Shown: in pieces, positions 24,778 to 32,410 of the stretch | Layout: every line of letters starts with the position of its first letter | How positions within the stretch are numbered: position 1 is the first letter of the stretch | From: JBLHKW01 sp047618565 | Lineage (GTDB): Bacteria > Planctomycetota > UBA1135 > GCA-002686595 | DNA: 40,579 nt | Assembly: GCA_047618565.1 (NCBI GenBank) | Contig: JBLHKW010000025.1 | Span: 1 to 40,579 of the forward strand | Direction of reading: 5' to 3' | The notes under the pieces: generated by a model | What the model was told of the DNA's origin: nothing | The model's database searches: none | The model's input: only the letters and a program-made list of their open reading frames with translations | Position numbers and translations under genes: made by a program

Positions 24778-24809
24778 CTTATGGCGCCGACACCTTATGG
24801 CGCCGACAC
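24778..24809. repeat. Perfect 16-bp tandem duplication
   Basis: CTTATGGCGCCGACAC occurs twice head to tail (24778-24793 and 24794-24809). Each copy contains the palindrome GGCGCC. It may be a recent slippage duplication or a doubled binding site. Confidence 0.75.
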
Positions 24810-25148
24810 CCAAATGGTGTTATTGCAGAGACTTGCGGCCTCGCGCGAAGCATCATCTCGGCCGCGAAACGACCCTATCGGTCCCCGAATTAAGACCCGT
24901 GGGGTCCGGATTCTCGACCGAAGCCCGGTCCAGTGACTTGTGCCAGGATTCCGTTCTGCCGCCTGCTTCGATTGACGTCGCGTTTGAGCGGCTCGCGGCT
25001 GGCACGGCCCCCGTCGATCAGGTTGGAAGCCCATGGCTCGGGATCACGCAGACAAAGCGTGGGCTCTCCATCTGGGGACGTGTCCAGATTCAGGGGCCAC
25101 AGAGCTACCATTGAGCGACCGCGGCGCCCACTGGCTCTTGACTAACGT

Positions 25149-25175
25149 CCTTCATGAAGGAGGCCCGTCCGGGCC
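25149..25175. terminator. Two adjacent palindromes after the DsrE operon
   Basis: CCTTCATGAAGG (25149-25160) and GGCCCGTCCGGGCC (25162-25175) lie side by side, about 40 to 65 bases beyond the last DsrE stop on the minus strand. They could end the operon transcript, though no T-run follows. They are also far upstream of the next operon. Confidence 0.35.
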
Positions 25176-25213
25176 CGGTTTGATCCCGTTCTCCTTCTGA
25201 ATTCTCGCCCGAG

Positions 25214-25600
25214 CTACCAGTGCCAGATCGCGTCGTGGGAGTCGACGAGCTTGGCGAGCTGGGAGCGCGGGATGGCCTCGACGGCATTGATCAGCTCATC
25301 GCTGTCGATTCCACGCTCCTCGGCGTCCTCCCGGATCAGGAAGAAGCTTATGCCCTTGCCGGTGAGCCGTTCAATGTCCTGGCCGGGATCGAATGGATGC
25401 GCTACCACTCCGCCGCCCACCGAGAGCGGGCTGGTCGCGTGCCCCTGGACCGCGTAGTTCACGGCGTTGCCGGTAAGAAGTATCGTCATGTCGACACCGG
25501 CGTTGTTCACAGCAGCGGAGAACCAGAGGCCCGCGTCATCCTGTTCTTCCTGGCAGGCCCGGTAGGCGGTATCGATAACGCTCAGTACTTTCCTGGACAT
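25214..25600 (-). CDS. DsrE-family protein (third of three)
   Basis: 128 residues from ATG 25600, with AGGAG 7 bases upstream and the start only 10 bases after the previous stop. MSRKVLSVIDTAYRACQEEQ at the N-terminus, LLTGNAVNYAVQGHATS, a variable middle, then GISFFLIREDAEERGIDSDE and the closing DSHDAIWHW match the DsrE/DsrF-like fold. One Cys (YRACQEEQ) is near the start. DsrE proteins carry or relay sulfane sulfur between partners; catalytic competence of this copy is uncertain. Last gene of a three-gene operon. Confidence 0.8.
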   Translation of the reverse strand: MSRKVLSVIDTAYRACQEEQDDAGLWFSAAVNNAGVDMTILLTGNAVNYAVQGHATSPLSVGGGVVAHPFDPGQDIERLTGKGISFFLIREDAEERGIDSDELINAVEAIPRSQLAKLVDSHDAIWHW

Positions 25601-25610
25601 GTCGGGTCTC

Positions 25611-26024
25611 CTACTTGGTGGCGATAACGAGGGTCTGATCTGATTCCGCGAAGAACTTTGCGAAGTCCGGGGGGCCGCCGCGTCTGGGCCCTTCGACCCA
25701 GGGTTCGGCACCGCGCTCGTCGACGCAGAAGCCACAATTGACCCAGTCGAGCTTGGCGCCAGACTGCGCAGCCGTGGCGAAGAGCCCGGAGACGAACTCT
25801 CTGGTCAGCGGATGCTTCTCCTCGTCGGCGGAGGATGCCTTCACAGGATTCGGGTGTGCTTTCTGAGCTGCGAACGAAAGGTTCACCGCGCCTTCGAAGG
25901 CGAACACGTTCACGTCGATGCCCTTCTTCAGCGCGGACTCGACGATCCGTAGTGCCGTCATCGTGTTGGACGACTCGTAGGGCGGGTCCATGATCATCAG
26001 ACTCAGGGATTTGTTGTCGCTCAT
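25611..26024 (-). CDS. DsrE-family protein with CxxC (second of three)
   Basis: 137 residues from ATG 26024, with GAGGAGA upstream. SLMIMDPPYESSNTMTALRI, VFAFEGAVNLSFAAQKAHPN, HPLTREFVSGLFATAAQSG, then LDWVNCGFCVDERGAEPW define it. The CGFC pair is in the place of the sulfur-carrying cysteine of DsrE-like subunits and is the best candidate for persulfide transfer. It is flanked by two related genes, 10 bases before and after, suggesting a hetero-oligomer like the DsrEFH rings, although the middle and outer copies differ from true DsrE, DsrF and DsrH. No TusA, DsrC or sulfite-reductase gene is in the window. Confidence 0.85.
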   Translation of the reverse strand: MSDNKSLSLMIMDPPYESSNTMTALRIVESALKKGIDVNVFAFEGAVNLSFAAQKAHPNPVKASSADEEKHPLTREFVSGLFATAAQSGAKLDWVNCGFCVDERGAEPWVEGPRRGGPPDFAKFFAESDQTLVIATK

Positions 26025-26034
26025 GATCTTCTCC

Positions 26035-26358
26035 TCAGCTCCACACGGGCTTGCACCCGTCTTCCATGATCAGGTCCGTCAGCGCATCCGCATTCGATAC
26101 GCTCACGCTCTCCCGCAGCCTCTCCGGCGAGATCCCACGCTCGGAGAGGGAAAAATCATCCACCAGGACGGTGATTCCGACGGCCGGGCCGAGCGTGTCG
26201 ACGCGAGCACCGCTGCGCGCCGCAAACACACCGTTCTGCACGAGGAACATAGTCACCTCGTTGCCCAGACCAGCCAGCTCCCCGGCCAGGTCCCACTGCT
26301 GTTTCACGTCGGAACACTCGAAAGGGTCACGGGACTCGATGAATAGGTATTTGCTCAT
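26035..26358 (-). CDS. DsrE-family protein (first of three)
   Basis: 107 residues from ATG 26358, with AGGAG upstream. It starts MSKYLFIESRDPFECSDVKQ and continues GNEVTMFLVQNGVFAARSGA and ITVLVDDFSLSERGI, matching the small DsrE/DsrF-like proteins that bind or transfer sulfur. Cysteines are at FECSD and near the C-terminus (DGCKPVW). First gene of the operon, 10 bases ahead of the CxxC member. Cytoplasmic. The three paralogs together suggest sulfur trafficking or redox signalling rather than a full dissimilatory pathway. Confidence 0.83.
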   Translation of the reverse strand: MSKYLFIESRDPFECSDVKQQWDLAGELAGLGNEVTMFLVQNGVFAARSGARVDTLGPAVGITVLVDDFSLSERGISPERLRESVSVSNADALTDLIMEDGCKPVWS

Positions 26359-26682
26359 ACTGATTCTCCTGACTCACGAAGAGCTGTCGGCGGCGCGCGT
26401 GCGCGATGCCGCGTGCGCGATGCAACGGGAAGCCCGAGGCGGGGACGCGCGGGCGGTCGCCATAAGGCCGCTCAGGCCGGATCGACCAGGGTGCATGATG
26501 CGCAAATCAAGCAGATGGTTCAAGGGCCGTGCCGCGCGCGCCGGCTGGCCCTGGCGCGGGCCATGCTCCCCGGGACATCGCCGATCCTCGAAGGCCATGC
26601 GAGCACCACCCCAGGGCAGCTTGCGCGATCTCGGTCTGTCCGCAGGTGGCCTGTCCGGAATCCATCACCGCTCGGTGCGCAG
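26359..26682. other. 324-bp intergenic region upstream of the DsrE operon
   Basis: No gene recognised. A 13-bp word GCGTGCGCGATGC occurs twice (26397-26409 and 26411-26423) one base apart. The promoter of the DsrE operon probably lies here on the minus strand, but no boxes were assigned. Confidence 0.4.
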
Positions 26683-27744
26683 TCAATCGTCGTCCGACTC
26701 GACGGAGCTGACGTCCACCGAGTACTCGAATTCCGCTTCCCTCATGGAAGATATCGCCAAGACGCGGTCGCCTCGCTCCATTTCCCGCAGCATATCCTCA
26801 TCGAAGGTGGCTTGCAGCTCGAAGTGCACGGGGTGGCGGCCATCCACACTGATGTAGAGCGTGGCTTCCATCGCCGCCTCGAAGGTCGTTTCGATAAGGG
26901 CGGAGGAGCTCAGGAGCCCGATGGCCCCATTCCGTCCACCGCCACGTTGTCCGCCGCGCTCGCCGCCGCGCTCACGCTCCGGGAGTTCGCCGGAGGCCTG
27001 GCCTGCAACCGTGATCACGTAGCAGTCCTGGCCTTCATAGTCCTCGGGCTCGCTTCCCAAGGTAGCCTCCACTTCCCAATCTCCGAACCTGAAGTACTGT
27101 CCCTGCGCAGGAGTCATGCCGCGACCTCCGCGACCGCCTTCTTCACGGCCTCCGGTCTCCTCACGGGCGGGACGGGGAAAGAGCTTATCGTCGATGTCAA
27201 AGCCAAGAGCGTGCGCCAGGTCCTCGCCGGAAATCTCCCAGCTATCGCCAGCTTCCACTTCCGTCCCCGGGAGCAAGGCGTCGAGGGCGATCGTCATCGA
27301 GTGTCCCTCGAGCAACTTCGTGTCGTCCGGGCTCGAGCCGTCGACGACCTCTGCCGTCACCTGGTCGCCATCGCTGGCCAGCTCGAGGGTCACTCCGTCC
27401 AAGGGGCACTCCTGTTCGATTTCCCTCTCGTCGTCCCCCATGCTCATGCTCATCTCGGAAACGACACTCTCGAACTCACGGCGCACGATGGTCGGCCTGC
27501 CGTCCTCCTCCGTGACCACGGTGTCGATCATGACCACGCTGCGCTTCGCGTCCGAGCCTGCGCCGCCGTCCCAGCTGCGTTCGACCGGCTCACCATCGCG
27601 CGTCATGGAGAAGTCCACCGTCTCCATGTGGAACTCGCTGGTCACCTCGATACGCAACCCGCGCTCGGTGGTGTATTCCGTTGCGACATCGACACTCGGC
27701 ACGAGGGCGGATGCGAATAGCGCGGCAAGGGCAATGCGTGTCAT
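26683..27744 (-). CDS. Secreted protein of unknown function with Gly/Arg-rich insert
   Basis: 353 residues. Signal peptide MTRIALAALFASALVPSVDV, then an acidic beta-rich ectodomain (YTTERGLRIEVTSEFHMETV). Two Arg/Gly/Glu-rich inserts (ETGGREEGGRGGRG and ERERGGERGGQRGGGRNG) break the order. A later part, DQVTAEVVDGSSPDDTKLLE and EVEAGDSWEISGEDLAHALG, resembles planctomycete secreted proteins of no assigned role, followed by a strand pair (EATLYISVDGRHPVHFELQA). The end is acidic. I do not recognise a catalytic motif. It is upstream of the DsrE operon on the same strand but separated by 324 bp, so probably independent. Likely periplasmic. Confidence 0.7.
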   Translation of the reverse strand: MTRIALAALFASALVPSVDVATEYTTERGLRIEVTSEFHMETVDFSMTRDGEPVERSWDGGAGSDAKRSVVMIDTVVTEEDGRPTIVRREFESVVSEMSMSMGDDEREIEQECPLDGVTLELASDGDQVTAEVVDGSSPDDTKLLEGHSMTIALDALLPGTEVEAGDSWEISGEDLAHALGFDIDDKLFPRPAREETGGREEGGRGGRGMTPAQGQYFRFGDWEVEATLGSEPEDYEGQDCYVITVAGQASGELPERERGGERGGQRGGGRNGAIGLLSSSALIETTFEAAMEATLYISVDGRHPVHFELQATFDEDMLREMERGDRVLAISSMREAEFEYSVDVSSVESDDD

Positions 27745-28147
27745 GGGAACTCCTGGAACTGGGGCGAGGTGGGTGGGTCAATCGTCGGTCGAGCGACCAC
27801 CATTGAACACTTTCTAGGCGACTGATTGCGCCCCCGTTTTGCATCGCTGCCAGGCCCGCTCAAGTGAACGGCCTCTCGGAGAGCCTGGGCTCGCTATCTG
27901 GCTAACCGCACCACGGCCCGATGTGCGAGCAGCATGCCGCGTACGTCGCTGCACTACGCGCCCTCAGTCTTGAGGATCATGCCCTGGAGGAATTCCCCGA
28001 CGCGCAATTTGTCGAGCGGACCGCCGAGGGCACGACCGAGCCAGCTGTCACCACGCGCCCCGGGGCGCACTGGAACTTTCACTTTCCTGCATCGTTCAAG
28101 CCGTCCACGGCCATTACCCGGGCACGGGGAGCGTTTCCCCGCCCGAT
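27745..28147. other. 403-bp divergent intergenic region, short hairpin near its end
   Basis: No gene recognised. GGGGA (28126-28130) pairs with TCCCC (28136-28140) just before the sigma fragment start at 28148, where a ribosome site would lie. The promoters of the secreted protein (minus) and of the decayed sigma locus (plus) should be here. Confidence 0.4.
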
Positions 28148-29227
28148 ATGAAAGAACACGACCCATGCACCCCGCCTGAAGCGCTCCTGCGTCACTCGGA
28201 ATTCGTCTTGTGCGTGGCACGCGGCCTCCTGGTAGACGAGGGGCGGGTGCAGGACGTGGTGCAGGACACCTGGGTGGCCGCGCTCGAGCGTCCGCCGGAC
28301 GCTTCGCTCTGACCGGCCTGCCGGTCGACGAGTACCGCGTGAGCGTGCATCCGAAGCCCTTTCGACCCGATGGTCGTCTACCGGGCGCACGACGTCCCGC
28401 ACGACGCCCCCGACCTGGCCATCACCCTCGCAGCCGACGACCTGTCCAGCGCCCGCATCAGTGGTCGCCTTCACGGCGCCGACGGCAAGCCGTGCAGTGT
28501 GCGTGTCAAGGTGGCTCGGCAAGGCAACGGTGGATGGCCGCTGGAGATCCTGACAGGCACGGACGGCACCTTCGAGATCGGACCGCTCGTCCCGGGCGAG
28601 TACTCGCTACTGGCAGACTCGCCGCCTGCCCACGACCAACGCCTGCTGGACTTCAGTCTGGCACTCGACGAGCAGCGCATTCTGGGACGGCGGGATGTCG
28701 TCGGCTGCCTGCCCGTCGACCTGCGCGTCTCCGGTCACGACGGCTTCGATCCGTTCGATGCGGTCACCTTCCTCCCGGAGACGCCGCCGTCGGGTGAGGC
28801 GCCCCTGTCCAGATCGACCACGACCTTCGATGCCAACGAGTTCGATAGCATGGCGCTGCTGCCCGGAGACTACCGAGTGCGCGCCGGTGGACCCGGGACC
28901 GGATTGACGAGCGTCTTGTTCGAGCTGCAAGTAGACACCACGCGGCTCGAGCTCGATCCGCGGCCGGGCTACGGCGTGCGCTTCGATTACCGCCTGCCGG
29001 AGCGACCACACACGACCTTTCTGCGCGTGCATGTGCGCGACGCCGACGACGTGGGTCTGCAGTCATGGGCACTCATCGATGACCAGCGCACCGATACGAT
29101 CGGGGACATTAGCCTCACCCCTGGTAGCTATACCGTGGAAATGCTCGACCGGGATGGCGAGGGCGTCGAGCGCGCCTTCGAAGTCACGCCTGGCCCGGAG
29201 CAGATCCTCGAGCTCGTTCTCAAGTGA
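28148..29227 (+). pseudogene. Deletion scar: ECF sigma N-terminus joined to carboxypeptidase-regulatory-like protein C-terminus
   Basis: ATG 28148 encodes an ECF sigma region-2 start: LLRHSEFVLCVARGLLVDEG, then RVQDVVQDTWVAALERPP, after which the match ends and a TGA follows at 28310-28312. From about 28300, in a shifted frame, FALTGLPVDEYRVSVHP resembles a carboxypeptidase-regulatory-like strand pair. After another shift near 28368 the frame runs to 29227 as repeated Ig/carboxypeptidase-regulatory modules (GTDGTFEIGPLVPGEYSLLA, MALLPGDYRVRAGGPGTG, SLTPGSYTVEMLDRDGEG). In this type of genome such proteins are often encoded behind ECF sigma genes. A deletion removing the sigma C-terminus and the partner's N-terminus explains this. 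Part of the 3' portion (ATG/GTG near 28370) could still be translated. Confidence 0.68.
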
Positions 29228-29472
29228 CATCGGCAAGGCATCGGCGTTCCGGGATGAGAATCCCAGCTCGGCCTCACGATCCACCAGCCGGCGTTGTCGG
29301 AACCCGCGAACAGGGCTCTTCGTGCGGCGAGCCCTGCGCCTCGTCGGCCGACCCGGGTGCTCCACCTGGCAGCGATCAGCCGCACGCGGCAGCGGATCAG
29401 AGTGTCCGGCGTGACGATGGACGCCACCGCTGGTCGTCGTTCAAACGCGGCGCCACCTGCAGTCGTGCGGAG

Positions 29473-31677
29473 TCAGCGAAACTCGACGTAGGTCCCGCCC
29501 GAGTCCTCCGCCAGCCAGGCGAGGACGTCGAGGGATGTTCCCACCGCCAGGGCGTGGATGATCACGCCGCGGTGCTGGTTCCAGCGCTTGACGAGCGTCC
29601 GGATGGCGTACGGATCCGTGACCTCGCCGACGCTGGGCTCGCCGTCGGAGAGCAGGAAGATCGTGTCGACGTCCGGATCCGCAAAGGCCGCCTGCAGTCC
29701 GCCGTGGAGATTGGTTCCACCGAATGCGGCCAGGCGCTCGATCCACTCGCCGGCGGCCTCGCGATGGCTCTGGTCGCTGAGAGCGATGGAGCCCTCCAGC
29801 CAGCGACTCACCCCGCTTCCAAAGGTGACGACGTTGAACATGGTGGCGGCGTCGAGGGCGTCGATCGCAAGCTTCAGCTCGCGTCGAGCGACCTCGATGC
29901 GCGCCTCGCCTGTGGTTTCGCCGACGAAACGCGTCCGCAGAGCCTCGTTCATCGAGCCCGAGGTGTCGATGACGAAGATCACCCGGTGCGACACGATACG
30001 CACGCCCAGGAACTCGACGCTGGTCGTCCTGCGCATATCCCGCTCCTCGGCGTCGGCGCGCCGACGCTCGAGCTCCTCGGGACCGAGGACCTCGAACCCG
30101 GCACCCTCGCGTGCCCACCACGCGTTCCAGCGCAGAGGATTGGGCGGGAAAGGCATGCCGGTCAACCGGAAGAGGCCGTCGACGATCTCCTGCAGCAAGC
30201 GCCCGTCCTCCTGCTCGAGCCGCGCGATGAGGATCGGAACGACCTCCTTCGTTCCAATCGCGATCAGTCCCTCGAGCGCTATGCGGCGCGTCGTCCAGTG
30301 CTCATGACCGAGCGCGTCGACGAGTAGCGAGAGGATGCCTGCGTCACCGCCGAGCGATATCAGGGCCGCATTGCGTACCGCGGAGGTGTCGCTCGACGCG
30401 TATCCGATCAGCGTTTCCCTCCACTCCGGATCCCCAGCACGCAGCAGGGAGAGCGCATCCAGGACGGCGACGGTCGTCTCGACGTCGATCGGACCGACAA
30501 TCAGCCCCTCGAGCGCCCGGATGGCCTCGGGGTCGCCGCGCCAGCCGAGGGCCTCGATGGCCGCGATCCGGACCTCGGGCGTCCCGGCCTCAAGCTCCTT
30601 GAGGATCTTGCGCGTCAGCTTGGGGTCCTCGGCGCTCCGCGCGGCGCTGAGCGCGAAGACGGTCACGTGGGCCTTGGCCTTCGGCCTGCCGATCAGCTTG
30701 ACGATCTTCTTGTCGACCGCAGGCTCATCGAAGCCGGCCAGGAGCTGGGCCAGGGCGGCGCGCAGCTCCTCGGGCGTGGCGAACTTGCAGCCCACATCGA
30801 TGAACTCGTTCGCGATGCGCTTGCCCTTGACTTCGGCCAGGACCTCTGCCGCCAGGACGCGGTTGGCGCCTTTCTCGTCCGTCCGGTCGAACATCTCGGC
30901 CGCCCGGCGTGCCGCCACCTTCGGGTCCCGCGCGCGAAGCTGCTCCAGGGCCGCGTAGCGGATGCTTGCCGCATCATCCTCGCTGGCCTCCAGCAGCTTG
31001 CGGACCGACATCTGTGCTGCCACGACGCCGAAGGCCACCGCACGCAACTCGGGCACCGAGTGCACCTCGAGCTCGCGCTCCTCGGTGTCCCTCTTCGCCC
31101 CCCACCGCGATCGCACCCCGCGCTTCTCTTCCTTACCTCCCCCGCCCTCGAACAGCTGCAGGTACCACTCGTGGTCGTCTTCTGTCGCGTGCGTCACATG
31201 CATACGCAGGGCGTGCACGCGCACTCCATCTTCCGCCGGCGAGTCGACGATGCGCTCGAGAAACTGGCGCCCGAGACCCTGGCTGCGGCCGAGCCCCTCG
31301 ATCGCCGCCCGGCGCAGCTCGCTCGCTCTCGCAGTGGTCGCGACCTCCATGAGCTTCTGAAACGCCGGCTGCTCGGCATCCCCCACACCGTCGAAGAGCC
31401 CGAGCCCGCGAACGATGGCCAGCCGCGTGTACGTCGTGCCCATGCGATCGTACAACTCGACCAGCCCCAAGGCCGCTTCCCGGGTACGGCGCTCGGCCAG
31501 ACGCTGCACGTCGGCCGGCTGCGCGCTGTCGCGCGCGTGACCGATGGCCTCGATCAGCTGAGCGACCTCGTCCTGGCCGCCCCGGGAGCTGGCGCTGGTG
31601 AACGTGGAGCTCGCCACGGTGACCCAGGCAAGGGTGAAGAGAAACAGGAGCAGGCGGATCATGGTGCGGCGCAGCAT
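29473..31677 (-). CDS. Exported HEAT-repeat protein with C-terminal von Willebrand A domain
   Basis: 734 residues from ATG 31677 (ATG 31662 is an alternative). Signal peptide MLRRTMIRLLLFLFTLAWVT. Residues about 40-530 are helical HEAT-like repeats (LRRAAIEGLGRSQGLG, VRIAAIEALGWRGDPEAIRA, RNAALISLGGDAGILSLLVD, TRRIALEGLIAIGTKEVVPI). A linker leads to a vWA domain with complete MIDAS residues: VIFVIDTSGSMN, FGGTNLHGG (Thr) and FLLSDGEPS (Asp). HEAT repeats and vWA both bind proteins, so a scaffold or adhesion role in the periplasm is likely. It starts 7 bases after the stop of the broken FHA gene, as in an operon. Partner unknown. Confidence 0.87.
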   Translation of the reverse strand: MLRRTMIRLLLFLFTLAWVTVASSTFTSASSRGGQDEVAQLIEAIGHARDSAQPADVQRLAERRTREAALGLVELYDRMGTTYTRLAIVRGLGLFDGVGDAEQPAFQKLMEVATTARASELRRAAIEGLGRSQGLGRQFLERIVDSPAEDGVRVHALRMHVTHATEDDHEWYLQLFEGGGGKEEKRGVRSRWGAKRDTEERELEVHSVPELRAVAFGVVAAQMSVRKLLEASEDDAASIRYAALEQLRARDPKVAARRAAEMFDRTDEKGANRVLAAEVLAEVKGKRIANEFIDVGCKFATPEELRAALAQLLAGFDEPAVDKKIVKLIGRPKAKAHVTVFALSAARSAEDPKLTRKILKELEAGTPEVRIAAIEALGWRGDPEAIRALEGLIVGPIDVETTVAVLDALSLLRAGDPEWRETLIGYASSDTSAVRNAALISLGGDAGILSLLVDALGHEHWTTRRIALEGLIAIGTKEVVPILIARLEQEDGRLLQEIVDGLFRLTGMPFPPNPLRWNAWWAREGAGFEVLGPEELERRRADAEERDMRRTTSVEFLGVRIVSHRVIFVIDTSGSMNEALRTRFVGETTGEARIEVARRELKLAIDALDAATMFNVVTFGSGVSRWLEGSIALSDQSHREAAGEWIERLAAFGGTNLHGGLQAAFADPDVDTIFLLSDGEPSVGEVTDPYAIRTLVKRWNQHRGVIIHALAVGTSLDVLAWLAEDSGGTYVEFR

Positions 31678-31684
31678 TCTAGCG

Positions 31685-32089
31685 CTACATGGACGCCGCA
31701 GTGAAGGAACTGTTGCCCGCCTGGTCCGTAGGCGAAGGATCCGTCCGGAACTGAATCGAGTGTTGAGTGTGGGGTTCGGGCGGCCCGCCCAGACCGATCC
31801 AGTCCTCGGCATCGAGATGAGTGCTCGCGTTTCGCTGGAACTCGGGTTGCGTGCCCGCCTCTCTCAGCAGATAGGTGCCGTTCGTGCTGACACCCTGGAT
31901 GACGATACCGTGGACTTCGTGACGGGCCGTCGCATGCAAGCGAGCACACTACGGAATTTCGATCCAGCGTTGTGCGGGAGGCATGCGTCCGATGCTCAAG
32001 CACTGGCCCGGATTCAGGGTAAAGCGCTGCTGCTGGTACGCCCCCTCGACCCGATGCCTGTTGCGTCGCACGGGTTGTTCGGAGGCCAC
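31685..32089 (-). pseudogene. Small FHA-domain protein interrupted by one in-frame TAG
   Basis: GTG 32089 with a strong AGAGGAGA upstream starts VASEQPVRRNRHRVEGAYQQ. The FHA domain begins RFTLNPGQCLSIGRMPPAQR and IEIP, then TAG at 31949-31951 interrupts. The same frame continues CARLHATARHEVHGIVIQGV, STNGTYLL (the FHA STNGT motif), DAEDWIGLGG and closes at 31685. The residues around the break align with the usual SxxHA segment, so only one codon is damaged. FHA domains read phosphothreonine and would link the HEAT/vWA partner downstream to kinase signalling. Normal length about 134 residues. A recent nonsense mutation or an error. Confidence 0.72.
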
Positions 32090-32410
32090 GAGTTTCTCCT
32101 CTGCGACATGTGCCAGTTGCGGCCCGACCGGGACCTGGCCTGCCCTGGCGGGGTCCCTCCCTCTCCAATCCGGCCTGAACCAAGGTTCTGGCGGCTCAGG
32201 CCAGCCTGCGTAGCTGGCTACCAGCCCTCGCAGGGCTGAAAGAGCCGATGCTCCAAGGGCGCTCGGCGGCGGCTCACGTGCGGCAAACTGCAAACAGGCT
32301 GAGAAATTCGCGAAGTTGCTGTCAGGGTCCGCACCGGGTTTGCGGGTAGGTGCCCGACGGAGGTCAATGTGACCCCGATCCAGCCCGACCCAGCCCGACG
32401 AGGACCTCAC
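32090..32410. other. 321-bp divergent intergenic region
   Basis: Lies between the FHA gene (minus) and the M23 peptidase gene (plus), so it should hold both promoters. Short dyads such as GCCCT-cgc-AGGGC are present, but no promoter boxes or known operator were assigned. No gene recognised. Confidence 0.4.

Larger units (their letters stand above)
24670..25213. other. 544-bp intergenic and leader region of the IPTL/MMPL/warhead operon
   Basis: No gene recognised. It holds the homopolymer (24699-24710), the palindrome (24722-24737), the 16-bp tandem repeat (24778-24809) and two adjacent palindromes (25149-25175), listed separately. Both flanking operons run on the minus strand, so this is the promoter region of the IPTL-CTERM gene and the end of the DsrE operon. 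Confidence 0.55.

Noticed and set aside
29228..29472. Small plus-strand gene after the second sigma scar
   Set aside because: Only Arg/Pro-rich frames without a ribosome site or homology.
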